DNA of 64,000 nucleotides, from positions 33,907,312 to 33,971,311 of the forward strand of contig OY365807.1 of the NCBI GenBank assembly GCA_959347315.1, read 5' to 3'. This document shows positions 11,168 to 21,420 of the stretch, piece after piece (positions within the stretch are counted from its first letter, which is position 1; the number at the start of each line of letters is the position of its first letter). The notes under the pieces are model-generated. The model was not told where the DNA came from, made no database searches, and saw only the letters and a program-made list of their open reading frames with translations. The translations under genes were made by a program, and so were the position numbers. This DNA is from Bimastos eiseni (Eukaryota > Annelida > Clitellata > Crassiclitellata > Lumbricidae).

Positions 11168-14100
11168 CTATCGAGTCAAGAGACGACCATCAGCAACGGG
11201 TAACCGATGGTCTCTTGCGAAACTATTAATGGGGTTGCAGGTTAATCTGGTGCCTGCGTAGTCGTTCTTCTGGCCACTCCCCACACGAGATTCGTTTCTT
11301 CTGATTCTGGGCGTGCGCCGACATTCCGACGATTCTGTCGGCGACTTCTTCTTCTTCGGCTTCCTCTTCGGCTGCTGAGCTGCTGCTGCTGCCGCAGGTG
11401 GCGAATTAGATGCCATAGATGTCGCTTCACTGGCGTAGGGTATGCCACTGCACATCAGTCGTAGCTGCTTGATTGGGGGAGCCGATATGTTCTCCGACGA
11501 AGACGACTGAGGCACCAGATAAAACGGAGTTGGCGGTGGGGTGGATATGGATTCAGAGGCCATCGAAGGAGTAGAGGTGTCCTGTGTGGGATTTCGTTTG
11601 GAGGACACGGAGGACGGTTGAGACGGGTTGGCTGCGGTCTGGTCATCGGCTGCTGTCAGTCGCCTTGCCGACAGATGTTCCTTGCTGAGAGCCGAACCGA
11701 GATAGGCGTAGACCTTCTTCGGCAGAGCAATCGCTCCGCACTTGGTCGCCTGGCCAGGAGACGTTCTCCAGAACAGCTTTCTCGCAGGCATCCAGTCGTC
11801 GATAGATTGTGGTTGCTGTGAGTCTTGCGATGGACCGGTTGTTGGATTCAGCTGAGTGGCAGGTGGACACGCGATGGCATCGGAACAGCAGGACCCAGTA
11901 AGACATTCTAAATCAGTTTCTTGCGGTCTTGACCGACCAGCTGCGCAAGCGCCAGCGTCCTCATCGCTCTTATGGTTATTTGCCTTCATCTGTCCTTTCT
12001 CATCGGCGCCCACTGGCGTTATCTTGGGAGCTGTAGATGGTGCTGCAGCCACGGACGTCGCTTCCTCATCCTTTTCTTCTCCATTTCCCCCTCCTCCTAC
12101 TCCTCCACCGCCGTAGGAATCTTCTGGAGATGGATTGGAAGAGCTGTCCGTTGCCACAACTGAAGATGAAATGGAGATGGGACTCTCAACTGCGGAGCCA
12201 CTCCACGCAACCACACACGGTGATGACGAAGATGACGACGACGAAGGAGACGAAACTTTGCTTCTATTAAATACGTCAACCTTTGAAGAAATCCTCACCG
12301 CTTCACAGCATGAGTTAATCACTTTTCGTCTCTTATCCGATTTATCTGCACAACTACTCTGCTCGACTGTAGATAAGACTTTGGAAATTGGTTGACTTCT
12401 GAAACAATGACATTTCCTCTGATTGCATCCAATCACGTGCTCCGAGTTGCAGCCATCATCATGACGACACGTCTTGCCAGAAGACTTCTTCTCCGAACTC
12501 ACATCTGGCCTGCTGCTGCTACTGCGGCAGAATGCACTCGTAGCCCAGGTGTCCAGGTGTTCGCTTTGGGCGGAAGATATGATCAGAGGCTGTACCTCAG
12601 AAGGCAAACATTCCTTGTTTTGTCTGTCGTCATCGGTAGTAATTGATGGAATCAAGGTTTTTTGATTGGCGGCGATGTCCGATTGTCTGCCATTCATCTC
12701 TAATTCATTGCCATGTATCGGCACTGATGCGTGACGAGAACTGGACAGCAATGCATCGGTGGATATTACGGAACTGCTGCTGTCAAATAGTTCTGCGTCT
12801 GGCTGTTGGAGTTTCTGGTCTAGGATAGCGTGGATGAGACTGGCCGGTGCCAAGTGGAGAATCTTTCCCGATATGAGTCTATTTGCTGTGCCATGTTCAT
12901 ATCTGCCTTCACCATACAGGTTTCCGCTGGAATTTCCAAGTGTTCGTTTAGCTGTCTTGGTGGAACTGGTCATATGAAGAGCTGGAGACCCATATCCGCG
13001 GACCATATGAGTCCTCTTTGCACTCAGCGAGGAAGCAGCGACGGTGGAGTTGACATCTGGATTGCCTCTCACGGAAATCGATTGCGTTTCAGTAGTAGGC
13101 GTCTTAACTAACTGATTGGACCACCCGCAGAAGGTCGTTCCTTCCCTGGCTTTGGTCCTTGACGCCGAATGACAGTGACCGTCAGAAGCAGCACTTGACG
13201 TTCCTTGTGAAAAAGTTACTGAAACAGAAGACGCAGATGAGGACATGGCAATTGCAGAGGACGCTGGGGTCCGCCGAAGGACAGGAACAGATAGGTGGTT
13301 ACCACCTTTGGTTGATAGCACCTTATCCATGAGAAGGCTTTCTAGTCTCGATGATCCTACCAGTCTCTTCTGGTTGACAGAGCAACGAGATGCAGGAGGA
13401 TGCTGCAGCTGCTGCTGTGACTTGAGTCTCATGCAACTCACGGAATTCGATAGGAGAATGCCAGTGCGGGCGACCAGAGGGGCGCCAACCGGTTCTACAG
13501 ACTTTGTTGTGTTGCGAACGGTCAGACGGGAAGAGGGCATTCTGCGAGGCTTCGAATCAGGTTTGCTAATGTTACTTTTCAAACGAGAGGTCGACTGGCA
13601 CAGGGTGGACGAGAGGAGTGACGAAGTCTTTGCAGTTGATCCTGTTGCTGTCGGTCGAGAGGAAGGCGCAGCGTCTGACCGACCTCTTTGCAGCTTTTGC
13701 TCCAATTCTGGGGAATTACTCTGCGAATGGCTCTGTGTGGAGGAGTCGATAACTGAATCTCCGCCGCCGGCGTCTGAGCAGATGCTGTGGGTGGCTGCGG
13801 TAGAAGGAAGGTCGTCTTCGGCGGTTGAGCTGCTCACAGCACCCAGCGTCTCAGTCTCCCTCTTGGCTGCAACAGCGGCGCTCGTCACCGTCGTTGTAGT
13901 GGACGACCTATTGGCCATTGAAGAGGCGATGTTTGGGATGAGCAGCTGGAGAGGCAAACCTTGCGAAATTCCACTTGCCTGGATGAGGATCGGAGTGAGC
14001 GCCGTTCCTGCAGCCACGGAGCATCCGCTCAGGCTGAGGTTTGAACCGATGATGGTCAGCGACGGACGGACGCCTGCAGTCGACGGCGTAGGCGGGACAG

Positions 14101-16642
14101 CGCCCCCTGCAGCCGGGAGAGTGATGAGCAGGGTGCTCTTGGTCCCGTTGATGCCGATGGGCGGATAGAATGTGGACGGACTAGCAAATGATACAGATGA
14201 GGCAGAAGAAGCCGAGGCATTGGGACGCGGAGAGGCTGGACGTAGATATCTGAGGCGATGGCGTTCGCTCAGGTACGAGTTCAATCGAACGGACGATGTT
14301 GGGGATTGGCTGGCAGCTGTTGAAATACTGTACACGGATGGCGAAGGGTTGGGGGTGTCATAGGTTTCTGGAGCTGGAGGCGCTATTGCACTAGGCCTGT
14401 TTTGTTGTCTTGTCTTTCTTGTAGACGTCTTGGGTGATGTGAAGAGACCCAGTGGCTTTGACTTCCTTTTGAAGTAGCGGCGCAGAAGATCTGGGTTCGT
14501 CTGGGTTCCTACAGATAGTTTCTCCTGGGCCGAAATATGAGATGTTGAGACTGATGGAGAGAGTGTAGTCGTCGGGAATGACGATGATACGGTGATGTTA
14601 GTTGAGGACGGAGAGATGAGCGACTCCGATGAAACCTTTGAAGGACCAGATTCGCTAAGACTACCAGAACTACCTGTGTTCCCGTGCACCAAAGTCTCCA
14701 CATTTCGATTGGAAACGTTTTTCTCAGAAATCACAGTAGAAACGCATTTGGAACTGCGAAGAGGAGAATTTTCCTTCAAGGTAGTCGAATCACTAAAAAA
14801 TGTGCCCGAAACCTCTGACCGCATTTTATCACCAGTTTCATTTGAGGGAACAATATCTACTCTAGATGGGACATTCGCTACCGAAGCCTTTTGGTTTTGA
14901 ATTCGTTCCTTGGAAGTAAGCGGCCCATTTTCTTTGTGAAAAGTAGCGCAGTTTTGCGATTCAGCAGAAATGACAGGCACTAAAACATTCTGCTGTGTTT
15001 GGCAAGTTTCAGGGCTTGCTTCATTCGTAGAACTCAACTGTGCCACCTTTGCTGATCTTGCCTCTGCCTCGCCTGTTAAATATGACTCTAGTCCAGCATT
15101 TGCATGGAAACCTTCGGATATCAATGACCTTGAACCTTCCATACAAGGATATGCTTTGCTGAGGGTGAATTGATCACTGACAGCGGGCAGTTGATTGAGC
15201 GGTTCTTGACCAGGAGAATCCAAAAAGCCAGCGTCGAGTCTATCATGGTGCTGAAAAATAGACACATCGGCCGCCGTCTCATCTGAACATGTGGCTGAGG
15301 AAGCAACCCAGACACCATCTGCGTGACTGGAAACAGTGTCATCTTCTGTCTTCTCCCCAATATCAACCCCCATACTCACATCATGCGCAATGGTCATACA
15401 TCCGCCGTTAGAAAGCGAGGGTCGGTCATCGTTATGTTTCGCGGCCACCTCTCCATCGGGAGGGCTTTCATCTCCTGGAATAGTCATGGGACTGGTTGGC
15501 GTGTCCTCATCTTCCCTCGTTCTGTAGCCGCAGCCATTCTCTGATCGAGTCCTTAGCGCGAGATCTGCAGCCAGCGACCTGATCTCTCGATCGATATCTG
15601 CATCCGTCAAATGTTGGAGATTCCGAACGGTAGGTAGCGTCGATTGATTACCCTGAATAGCACCAAACAGCGTGACGTCATTAGATGCTAATCTGCGTTG
15701 ATTGCCGTCGTTGCTTCCAATGTGGAATATGCCTGGCAGCTGGCTTGTCATATATCCAGTCTTTCTATAACCAGTTGAAACGTCGTCAAAATTCCCCGAG
15801 TCCACTAAATCCCCGATTCCAATCTCATCAAAAAGGACTGATTCCAAATCGCTGATACGAGTTTCTACCAGTTCTAAGACTTTGGTTCTAACGTTTTCTA
15901 GCTGGACGTTTTCTGCGGCGTCTGATATCGACCGAAGAAGACCTTCAGAAGGTTTGCTGCCGTAGCCCATAGAAAACTCAGAGGAATTGCTTAGATCTAC
16001 TGGCAGATGTTCCGTTGGTGCAAAGTCCAAACTGACTTCGCAGTCAGAGTTTGAGTACCCTTTAGAAAAGCCAACAATACTTTGTTCGAGATGAGCCACG
16101 TCTGACAGCAGATTCCCGCTTAATCCGAACTCATTCAGAGCAACTTCTTCATCATCATCATCATCACCACCACCACCATCATCGTCGTCGTCATCAGAGC
16201 CTCCTGGCTCTTCTGCTCTGATGGCTATCGTCATTATTTGCTTCTCCAGTGCACCACATTCAGATGGTTTTCCATAAGTCGTGACCCCTTCGTCCGTTAG
16301 ACCGGTGGAACCATCCAGCGTTGATGCACTGGCTTCAGGCTGCGTAGTCCTTTGCACAGCACATCCACTCCTCAGTTGTAGGTGAGTCTTATTTTCGTTT
16401 GCGTTACTCCTTAATATTCCGAGTATCTCCAGCTGAGTTCTGCGTCTTCTGCATCGCCGGATGCGCACTGGAGAGGAAGTGGACGACGTAGCGAAGGAGA
16501 CTGGAAGATAGGGAAACGACGAGGAAGAGGAAGAGTTGGAGGCGCAGGAAGAAGGACCCGATTTGGCCTCTGATCGGCGCTGCAGGTCTTCCACTGACAG
16601 AAGGGTGGTTCCCTTCTCCCAGATGACGTACTGCAACGTCAT
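11168..16642 (-). CDS. Long Ser-rich, probably nuclear protein of unknown function (1,824 aa, one exon)
   Basis: This frame runs 1,824 codons without a stop in GC-richer DNA than its surroundings, far beyond chance, so it is a real coding exon. I do not recognise the family. The N-terminus is MTLQYVIWEKGTTLL. Next come an arginine cluster (residues 60-68), an acidic tract of Asp and Gly (about 144-166), long Ser/Thr/Pro-rich disordered stretches with poly-Ser and Gly runs, and an ordered-looking segment at about 1613-1664 (DDWMPARKLFWRT and PKKVYAYLGSAL). A poly-Ala run is followed by a basic cluster (PKRKPKKKKSP, about 1758-1768) that looks like a nuclear localisation signal. One short helical or coiled segment (KVLELVETRISDLESVL) lies in the first fifth. 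There is no signal peptide, membrane span or catalytic motif. TCGCTTGTAG sits 9 bases before the ATG and resembles a 3' splice site (exon start 16,651), so the Met may be internal and 5' exons may lie at higher coordinates. Many overlapping plus-strand frames here are shadows. Confidence 0.85.
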   Translation of the reverse strand: MTLQYVIWEKGTTLLSVEDLQRRSEAKSGPSSCASNSSSSSSFPYLPVSFATSSTSSPVRIRRCRRRRTQLEILGILRSNANENKTHLQLRSGCAVQRTTQPEASASTLDGSTGLTDEGVTTYGKPSECGALEKQIMTIAIRAEEPGGSDDDDDDGGGGDDDDDEEVALNEFGLSGNLLSDVAHLEQSIVGFSKGYSNSDCEVSLDFAPTEHLPVDLSNSSEFSMGYGSKPSEGLLRSISDAAENVQLENVRTKVLELVETRISDLESVLFDEIGIGDLVDSGNFDDVSTGYRKTGYMTSQLPGIFHIGSNDGNQRRLASNDVTLFGAIQGNQSTLPTVRNLQHLTDADIDREIRSLAADLALRTRSENGCGYRTREDEDTPTSPMTIPGDESPPDGEVAAKHNDDRPSLSNGGCMTIAHDVSMGVDIGEKTEDDTVSSHADGVWVASSATCSDETAADVSIFQHHDRLDAGFLDSPGQEPLNQLPAVSDQFTLSKAYPCMEGSRSLISEGFHANAGLESYLTGEAEARSAKVAQLSSTNEASPETCQTQQNVLVPVISAESQNCATFHKENGPLTSKERIQNQKASVANVPSRVDIVPSNETGDKMRSEVSGTFFSDSTTLKENSPLRSSKCVSTVISEKNVSNRNVETLVHGNTGSSGSLSESGPSKVSSESLISPSSTNITVSSSFPTTTLSPSVSTSHISAQEKLSVGTQTNPDLLRRYFKRKSKPLGLFTSPKTSTRKTRQQNRPSAIAPPAPETYDTPNPSPSVYSISTAASQSPTSSVRLNSYLSERHRLRYLRPASPRPNASASSASSVSFASPSTFYPPIGINGTKSTLLITLPAAGGAVPPTPSTAGVRPSLTIIGSNLSLSGCSVAAGTALTPILIQASGISQGLPLQLLIPNIASSMANRSSTTTTVTSAAVAAKRETETLGAVSSSTAEDDLPSTAATHSICSDAGGGDSVIDSSTQSHSQSNSPELEQKLQRGRSDAAPSSRPTATGSTAKTSSLLSSTLCQSTSRLKSNISKPDSKPRRMPSSRLTVRNTTKSVEPVGAPLVARTGILLSNSVSCMRLKSQQQLQHPPASRCSVNQKRLVGSSRLESLLMDKVLSTKGGNHLSVPVLRRTPASSAIAMSSSASSVSVTFSQGTSSAASDGHCHSASRTKAREGTTFCGWSNQLVKTPTTETQSISVRGNPDVNSTVAASSLSAKRTHMVRGYGSPALHMTSSTKTAKRTLGNSSGNLYGEGRYEHGTANRLISGKILHLAPASLIHAILDQKLQQPDAELFDSSSSVISTDALLSSSRHASVPIHGNELEMNGRQSDIAANQKTLIPSITTDDDRQNKECLPSEVQPLIISSAQSEHLDTWATSAFCRSSSSRPDVSSEKKSSGKTCRHDDGCNSEHVIGCNQRKCHCFRSQPISKVLSTVEQSSCADKSDKRRKVINSCCEAVRISSKVDVFNRSKVSSPSSSSSSSSPCVVAWSGSAVESPISISSSVVATDSSSNPSPEDSYGGGGVGGGGNGEEKDEEATSVAAAPSTAPKITPVGADEKGQMKANNHKSDEDAGACAAGRSRPQETDLECLTGSCCSDAIACPPATQLNPTTGPSQDSQQPQSIDDWMPARKLFWRTSPGQATKCGAIALPKKVYAYLGSALSKEHLSARRLTAADDQTAANPSQPSSVSSKRNPTQDTSTPSMASESISTPPPTPFYLVPQSSSSENISAPPIKQLRLMCSGIPYASEATSMASNSPPAAAAAAQQPKRKPKKKKSPTESSECRRTPRIRRNESRVGSGQKNDYAGTRLTCNPINSFARDHRLPVADGRLLTR

Positions 16643-16651
16643 GTCGAAAAT

Positions 16652-16672
16652 CTACAAGCGAAGACGAAACAG
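16652..16672 (-). promoter_or_regulatory. Possible 3' splice acceptor of the long exon
   Basis: On the minus strand a pyrimidine-rich run (TTTCGTCTTCGCTTGTAG) ends in AG at 16652-16653, directly upstream of ATTTTCGACATG. A GTGAGT donor-like word lies only about 28 bp further upstream, too close for an intron between the two. If the acceptor is used, the donor is farther away. Otherwise this is 5' UTR. Confidence 0.4.
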
Positions 16673-16679
16673 TACTCAC

Positions 16680-17900
16680 TGGACATGAGACGCCGATGTT
16701 GGAACAATCTTAGGACGGGCATTCTACGAAAACACGCTTACCGCTAAGGCTCAGTAGGCCTACAGACGAGGTCGCTTCACTTACACACACCGACGCGTGC
16801 AGGGCTATTGTTTGTCATGTGCATCTGGTTTCAGAGGCGTCTACACCATAGAAACCGTGGAGCAAATGCTCCATCCAAAAAGTAAGGGGGGAGATCTCAC
16901 TGAGAAATTAGGGGAAGTTAATTCTGTTAAGTATTATCCCATTAAAAATCTTGGTTTTCTTGCAGTTGAGACATTCTGTTTTATTCTACGGTGTCAATGC
17001 GTGCGCCATTAACTTAGTTCAATATATTATTCATCCTTGAATAGCTCGTCTGCCAGTAAAAATTTGGGGGTGGGCGGAAAGTTGTTCCAATGACTTGGGG
17101 GGGGGGGTTAAGTTGCTTTAATGACTTAGAGGGGATAGACGCCCCTGTCTGGTTTGATTGAGCATGGCGACAAGGCCATGAGGCAATAGCTAGATGCATG
17201 CGCGTTAGGGTTCAATCATATAGTAACAAATTCTAACGTACATGTATTTATGATAATAAAATTCAAGGTATAGAAATCTGCACAAATCAAAGTAAAATTA
17301 ACATGATAAATATTTCAATACGTCAGCAGTTGACTGCAATTAAGCACCCGTTTCAATTATTCCATTTACGACAAGAACAATTGGACCGATCAGCGATTTT
17401 TAACGAACACCGCGCAGCCTTAAATTGGGATCAGGGGTGGGGTGGCATTCACGGAAGCGACAACGAAAAACGACCAAGTTGGACAAGGCATAACAAACGG
17501 ATGACATGAAAAGAAATCTGATTACGCATGGTCGACAATCTTTGCTTTGTCTCTTTGGCTTTTCTTATACTATGTTCTCGAGGCATTCTGACTTCTCACA
17601 GTACCTTCTCGTGCAACGGTTCATGCTGCTGACACAGTGTCTTAATATAATATTTATTTTAATTTATACATATTTATATTTACATAATAGGCCCTATATT
17701 ACTGCTAGCTAGGCGTTAACCCTAATGAAAAAGAAATTGATTTTATTATTATTATAATTTATATTTTTTTATTTATTAGTTGTGGGTGGTTTGGGTATTA
17801 GTTCCCCATAATTTTCCCTTTAATTAACAGTGAACAGTAGATGTGCTCAATTCATTTGTCAGGTTCTCTGGAGGTCCTTAATTTAACAGATTTTCCAAAC
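16680..17900. other. Intergenic stretch between two minus-strand genes
   Basis: It should contain the 5' flank of the long Ser-rich gene and the 3' flank of the PCGF-like gene. It holds a G run near 17,097-17,106 and AT-rich sequence from 17,640. The short frames here (for example near 16,797 and 17,303) look random. No promoter motif stands out. Confidence 0.4.
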
Positions 17901-17906
17901 TATTTT

Positions 17907-17912
17907 TTTATT
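17907..17912 (-). promoter_or_regulatory. Candidate polyadenylation signal (AATAAA) of the PCGF-like gene
   Basis: AATAAA on the minus strand lies about 120 bp downstream of the TGA at 18,031-18,033, a normal place for a metazoan cleavage signal. Confidence 0.45.
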
Positions 17913-18030
17913 ATTTTCATCTCATGATAGATTTTTGATATTCAGCCAGCTAACCAATAGACAGATGTTGATTCAGTCATAATACATTGATCTCGTATTA
18001 GTATCAAACCTATTTTACGATCATGATGCC

Positions 18031-18844
18031 TCAAGTGTATTTAAGAGGTGCCTAAAAGTCGCAATACAGCTTCTATTTGAAGACGGTTATAATGTTCAAC
18101 ACTTCAACAGGTCAACTAGAAACCTATTAACAATAATCCTAGAAACAGATATGGTTGTGGTTAAGTCAGAAATGATGCTTTTAATTTACCTTTCTGCAGT
18201 GGAATATGTAAGCCAGGTCGACTAATGTGTAATCGTTTGGTAGGCTTTCTTCTGAGTGGAATATGTCAATCTAAAAAACAGAATAAACTGTAAGCGTGAT
18301 TTACACAACTTATATGGCTTCGTCAGTAGAAAGCTATTTCAAGGGTAATATACATGTTTAGGACTAGAAAGTGTGGCGGCGCAATAAAATTGTGACAGGT
18401 ATCTAATACTTGAGTGCAGCTGAATGAAACCGTCAAAGGAAAAAAAGTACCTGCATGTTAATTGTTACAGTGTGGTGAGACACTCGAGTCACTAGAGAAG
18501 GCGAATCATCCTAATAGGTGTCGTATAAAAGATAGGCTATATCAAGTTAAGCAGCAGGTGAGACAAGGAAAAAAGCTAAATTCTGATTAGTTAGAAACTT
18601 AGAACATAATTGGTCATTCTTGCTTAATCGTAATGAGTTTTTAGCAAAATAACCAGGAGCCAAAAATACCTGTGCTATTACATACACATATACTTTCACG
18701 CCGTCTGATGCAAAAGGAGCTCAATGAAAGGAAACAGCTCACCTCACAATTCTCATCGAGATCAAATTTGAGTTGTAGAAATTTCTTCAAGTGACCCATT
18801 GTTATAAAAGCTGGACAGAGAAGATAACGGCATCCGTTCGACAC
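18031..18844 (-). CDS. PCGF (Polycomb group RING finger)-family RAWUL domain, last three exons
   Basis: Three exons join in frame. 18743-18844 (34 codons) is preceded by a pyrimidine tract ending TTCAG and followed by GTGAGC; it contains CRYLLCPAFITMGHLKKFL. 18190-18270 (27 codons) lies between TTTTTTAG and GTAAAT; it contains NDYTLVDLAYIF. 18031-18051 begins after CTTTTAG and encodes APLKYT then TGA. All junctions are phase 0. Introns are 472 and 138 bp. The order (R-Y-L-x-C-P-A, H-L-K-K-F-L, then T-L-x-D-x-A-Y-I and a final P-L-K-Y) is the ubiquitin-like RAWUL fold of PCGF proteins, closest by eye to the Bmi1/Mel-18/Psc type. In PRC1 this domain binds partners such as PHC or BCOR while an N-terminal RING pairs with RING1. 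I did not find the RING exons in the window. The protein ends at the RAWUL domain without the long Bmi1 tail. A processed pseudogene is ruled out by the introns. Confidence 0.8.
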
Positions 18845-19402
18845 CTGAACAGACAATGGAATGACAGAGCCAGTCAGACAATTAAGAGTCAGATTAAAAG
18901 TGCGGAAAGGAAGTAGGGACATATAGGACCAACATGTGCAAACTGTGCATGAAGACGACACCGATATTGTGCAGACGACAGAGAGACACAACGAAAGTGT
19001 CAAAGAAAGAGAAGCACAACCGCAAGTGCTAGCATTTGCCTGAAAAACGATTGTCATTTTGTGATTATGATAAAAGTTTAAAACGTAAAGAAAATATTGG
19101 CGAATTTTAAAGTTGCTTCTCACACTCATAGGCTATGTTTCATTTCATCTACTACACTAACCAAGTTCTACTACAATCACAAGCATTTGAACCAATTTTG
19201 CAGTTGAAATAGAAATGCGAGTATTTCTTTCTTTAAATACAGTTCTTTCAAGATATGAACTGAACACAGTTGTAGATATGTGGAAAGGCAAGCAGCAGAT
19301 TAATGGTTCAATCAATCAATAAATCCTTTAAGATATACAGCTTCATATGATTATATCTAAGGTTAATATATACACTTGCCGTGCTTTCTTCTTTGTCTTT
19401 AC

Positions 19403-19455
19403 CCTTTTGGCCGCCGCTAGCACCAACAGAAATTGTATTCTGTTTTGGCGGAAAT
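19403..19455 (-). CDS. Possible upstream exon of the PCGF-like gene
   Basis: This 53-bp stretch lies between a TTGCACAG acceptor-like end and a GTAAAG donor. In the phase that joins the next exon (phase 0 at its 3' end) it reads FRQNRIQFLLVLAAAKR, which could be the linker just before the RAWUL domain. The support is only the splice-site pair, the compatible phase and a loose resemblance to the QNR-containing linker of Bmi1. It could be chance. Confidence 0.3.
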
Positions 19456-19766
19456 CTGTGCAACGCCACAACAAAAATTTTCAAGCAATCCCAGTATTTT
19501 GTGGGTTTATAGAAAATCTGCAAATGATTTCTGGAAGGAAATCCGCAGTTATCAGTGCATGCTCGGCTATTAATGACGATAGGGGCTTATTAGAAGTTCG
19601 ACGGCAGAGAACATCAAAGAAGAAGAACAGCTACAAATTGCCTATACTGACTGCTCACAGGTCATGACGAGGAAGAGGAATGGCCACTCACCCTAATATG
19701 TTGAGACTAAAATGATATCGCTAGCACTTCATACTCATGGCCGCCCCAGCGCAGCTATCTCAAGGA

Positions 19767-19830
19767 ACTGCTATTATCTTCTTCTTTCTTCTTCTTCCTC
19801 TTCTTTCTTCTTCTCCTACCTCTTCTTCGT
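19767..19830. repeat. CTT/TCTTC microsatellite
   Basis: An interrupted run of CTTCTT and CTTCTTCCTC units; on the minus strand it is GAA-rich. Confidence 0.7.
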
Positions 19831-19966
19831 TGAGATTAGAAACTCAGGCGCCGATGTGAAGGAAGTAGCATTGCCACTCAAGCGCCTACCGTTCAGTCTT
19901 GCACTCCGCTATTTATTTCATTAGGCCTGTATCTTATTGACTAATTCTCTGGCCGTCTGCGCTCAC

Positions 19967-20110
19967 GTATTACAAGTCCCACCAGACAATTGATAATAGG
20001 CTTCGGCCGCCACCGCCGACGCCATGGCTTCCAACACCAGACGGCGCTGCTGCCTGCAGGTGATATATTGGAAGCACTAACGCGCACAGCACCAGTAACA
20101 GCATCCTCAT
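19967..20110 (-). CDS. Possible signal-peptide first exon in a CpG-rich patch
   Basis: From the ATG at 20,110 on the minus strand the frame reads MRMLLLVLCALVLPIYHLQA, a good signal-peptide shape (a short basic start, a Leu-rich core and an Ala-ending cleavage region), then a Gly-rich stretch and a stop at 19,970, 46 codons in all. A second ATG at 20,025 in another frame (MASAVAAEAYYQLSGG) runs into a strong GTGAGC donor after position 19,967. The surrounding 19,960-20,260 is CpG-rich and could be a promoter with a first exon, but I cannot say which frame is used, if any. It is not assigned to the PCGF-like gene because no RING exon follows it. Confidence 0.25.
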
Positions 20111-20527
20111 GAGGGAAGATGCAACAGCTTTAGATGCGGGAAAAAAGAAGAATGCTGCTGCGTCGGCGGCGGTTCCAGGACCTTCTAAATAACAGTATTG
20201 AGCGCGATGCTAGCCTTGTACGCGTATACACGCACGGTTGGTGACTGCAAACAGACAATCGCCAAATGTTTCGCGTTCATCCCTCACATAGACAGAAGTC
20301 CACGGACTTACTTATCACAGTATTGAAGACAGACGTTAATGGATTCGTGTCCAGCGTAGATAAGAGATGCCATTCGGCTGCGGCCTCCGCCGCCCAGCAC
20401 CCGCCTACGTTGTTTCTCCCTCTCTTCGGACAATCGTCCGCTCTCGGTCACCGATACTACCCCTTCTCCCAATCCTGCACAGGAACACACATATAAATAG
20501 ATGCATTATACAGGCTAAAGAAATACG

Positions 20528-20636
20528 CATATATATATGTATACATATATATGTATATATATGTATATATATATGTATATATATATGTATTTATATATGT
20601 ATATATATATGTATATATATGTATATATATATATGT
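20528..20636. repeat. ATATATGT microsatellite
   Basis: A long (TA)n array with regular TG steps (ATATATATGTATATATATGT). Frames reading YIYIYTYI or ICIYICIY across it are artefacts. Confidence 0.9.
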
Positions 20637-20859
20637 GCATACTCCCATCCACATAGAAAAATTACATGTAAGCATGCAAAATGACAAGCAGATACATTCC
20701 CACATTTGGATGCAATCATAACCGAGAATGCTGAATGCAAAATAAAGATAGTTATTCGGTCAAGACTAGCGAAGAGACAGCGCATTGGGACCGCATTGAA
20801 ATAAAAATGGAAAAGCCATAACATCTTATTTCATGCAAAGATAGGACTTACGAAGGTTT

Positions 20860-21296
20860 TAGTGTAATCAGTGGCAATGTATACGGCTGTGAGAGTTCTA
20901 CAATTAAGAAGTAAGAAGAAGCAATTAGGATTAAAGGATTTGAAATTATGTACGACAGATACTGAGAAATATCTTGGACTGAGAGCAAGACGAACGAAAG
21001 CGGGAGTGGAAAGAATTTTACTGAGAATGATCAAACGAAGAGAGCTTTTGGGCATGGAATGCGGAAGAGTGGAGATTGCTTGAAAAAAGATATGCATATA
21101 CATGTATAGAAATATATCATATAAGACCCATGGACTACCAGGAAAAAGATCGAAGGAAGACAAAGGATGGGATTACATGAAAACGTCATTGACGCCATTG
21201 ACCATATCCAGACTGGAAACGAAGGACAGAAAAGGATGGAGTCGACTTATAAATATAGTGCAACCCTATATATACCCTTGGATCGAGGATGGTTAA
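20860..21296 (+). pseudogene. Non-LTR retrotransposon (LINE) relic, 3' end of ORF2
   Basis: Conceptual translation gives two open pieces separated by stops. The second contains LPGKRSKEDKGWDYMK, then ETKDRKGWSRLIN about 20 residues later. A GKRS(K/R) block followed by a Trp-containing segment and a DRxxW(S/R)RL block is typical of the C-terminal end of LINE reverse transcriptases. The first piece is less diagnostic. The reverse transcriptase core (FADD/YADD) is not present, so this is a 5'-truncated, decayed copy. Assignment rests on pattern only. Confidence 0.4.
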
Positions 21297-21344
21297 AGAC
21301 AAGACATTTATATTAATTGTATGAATTATATTAATTATATGCAT

Positions 21345-21420
21345 ATGAATATATATATATATATATATATTTATAGATATGCATACGTATACATATATAT
21401 AAATATATATATATATATTA
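21345..21420. repeat. TA-rich microsatellite
   Basis: (TA)n with interruptions. Confidence 0.9.

Noticed and set aside
13245..14168. 307-codon plus-strand frame
   Set aside because: It is antisense to the 1,824-codon exon and arises from its codon bias; no domain and no splice context.
18641..19129. Reading the 162-codon minus-strand frame as one protein
   Set aside because: Only 34 codons in its middle are coding (the RAWUL exon); the rest is intron sequence on either side of good splice sites.
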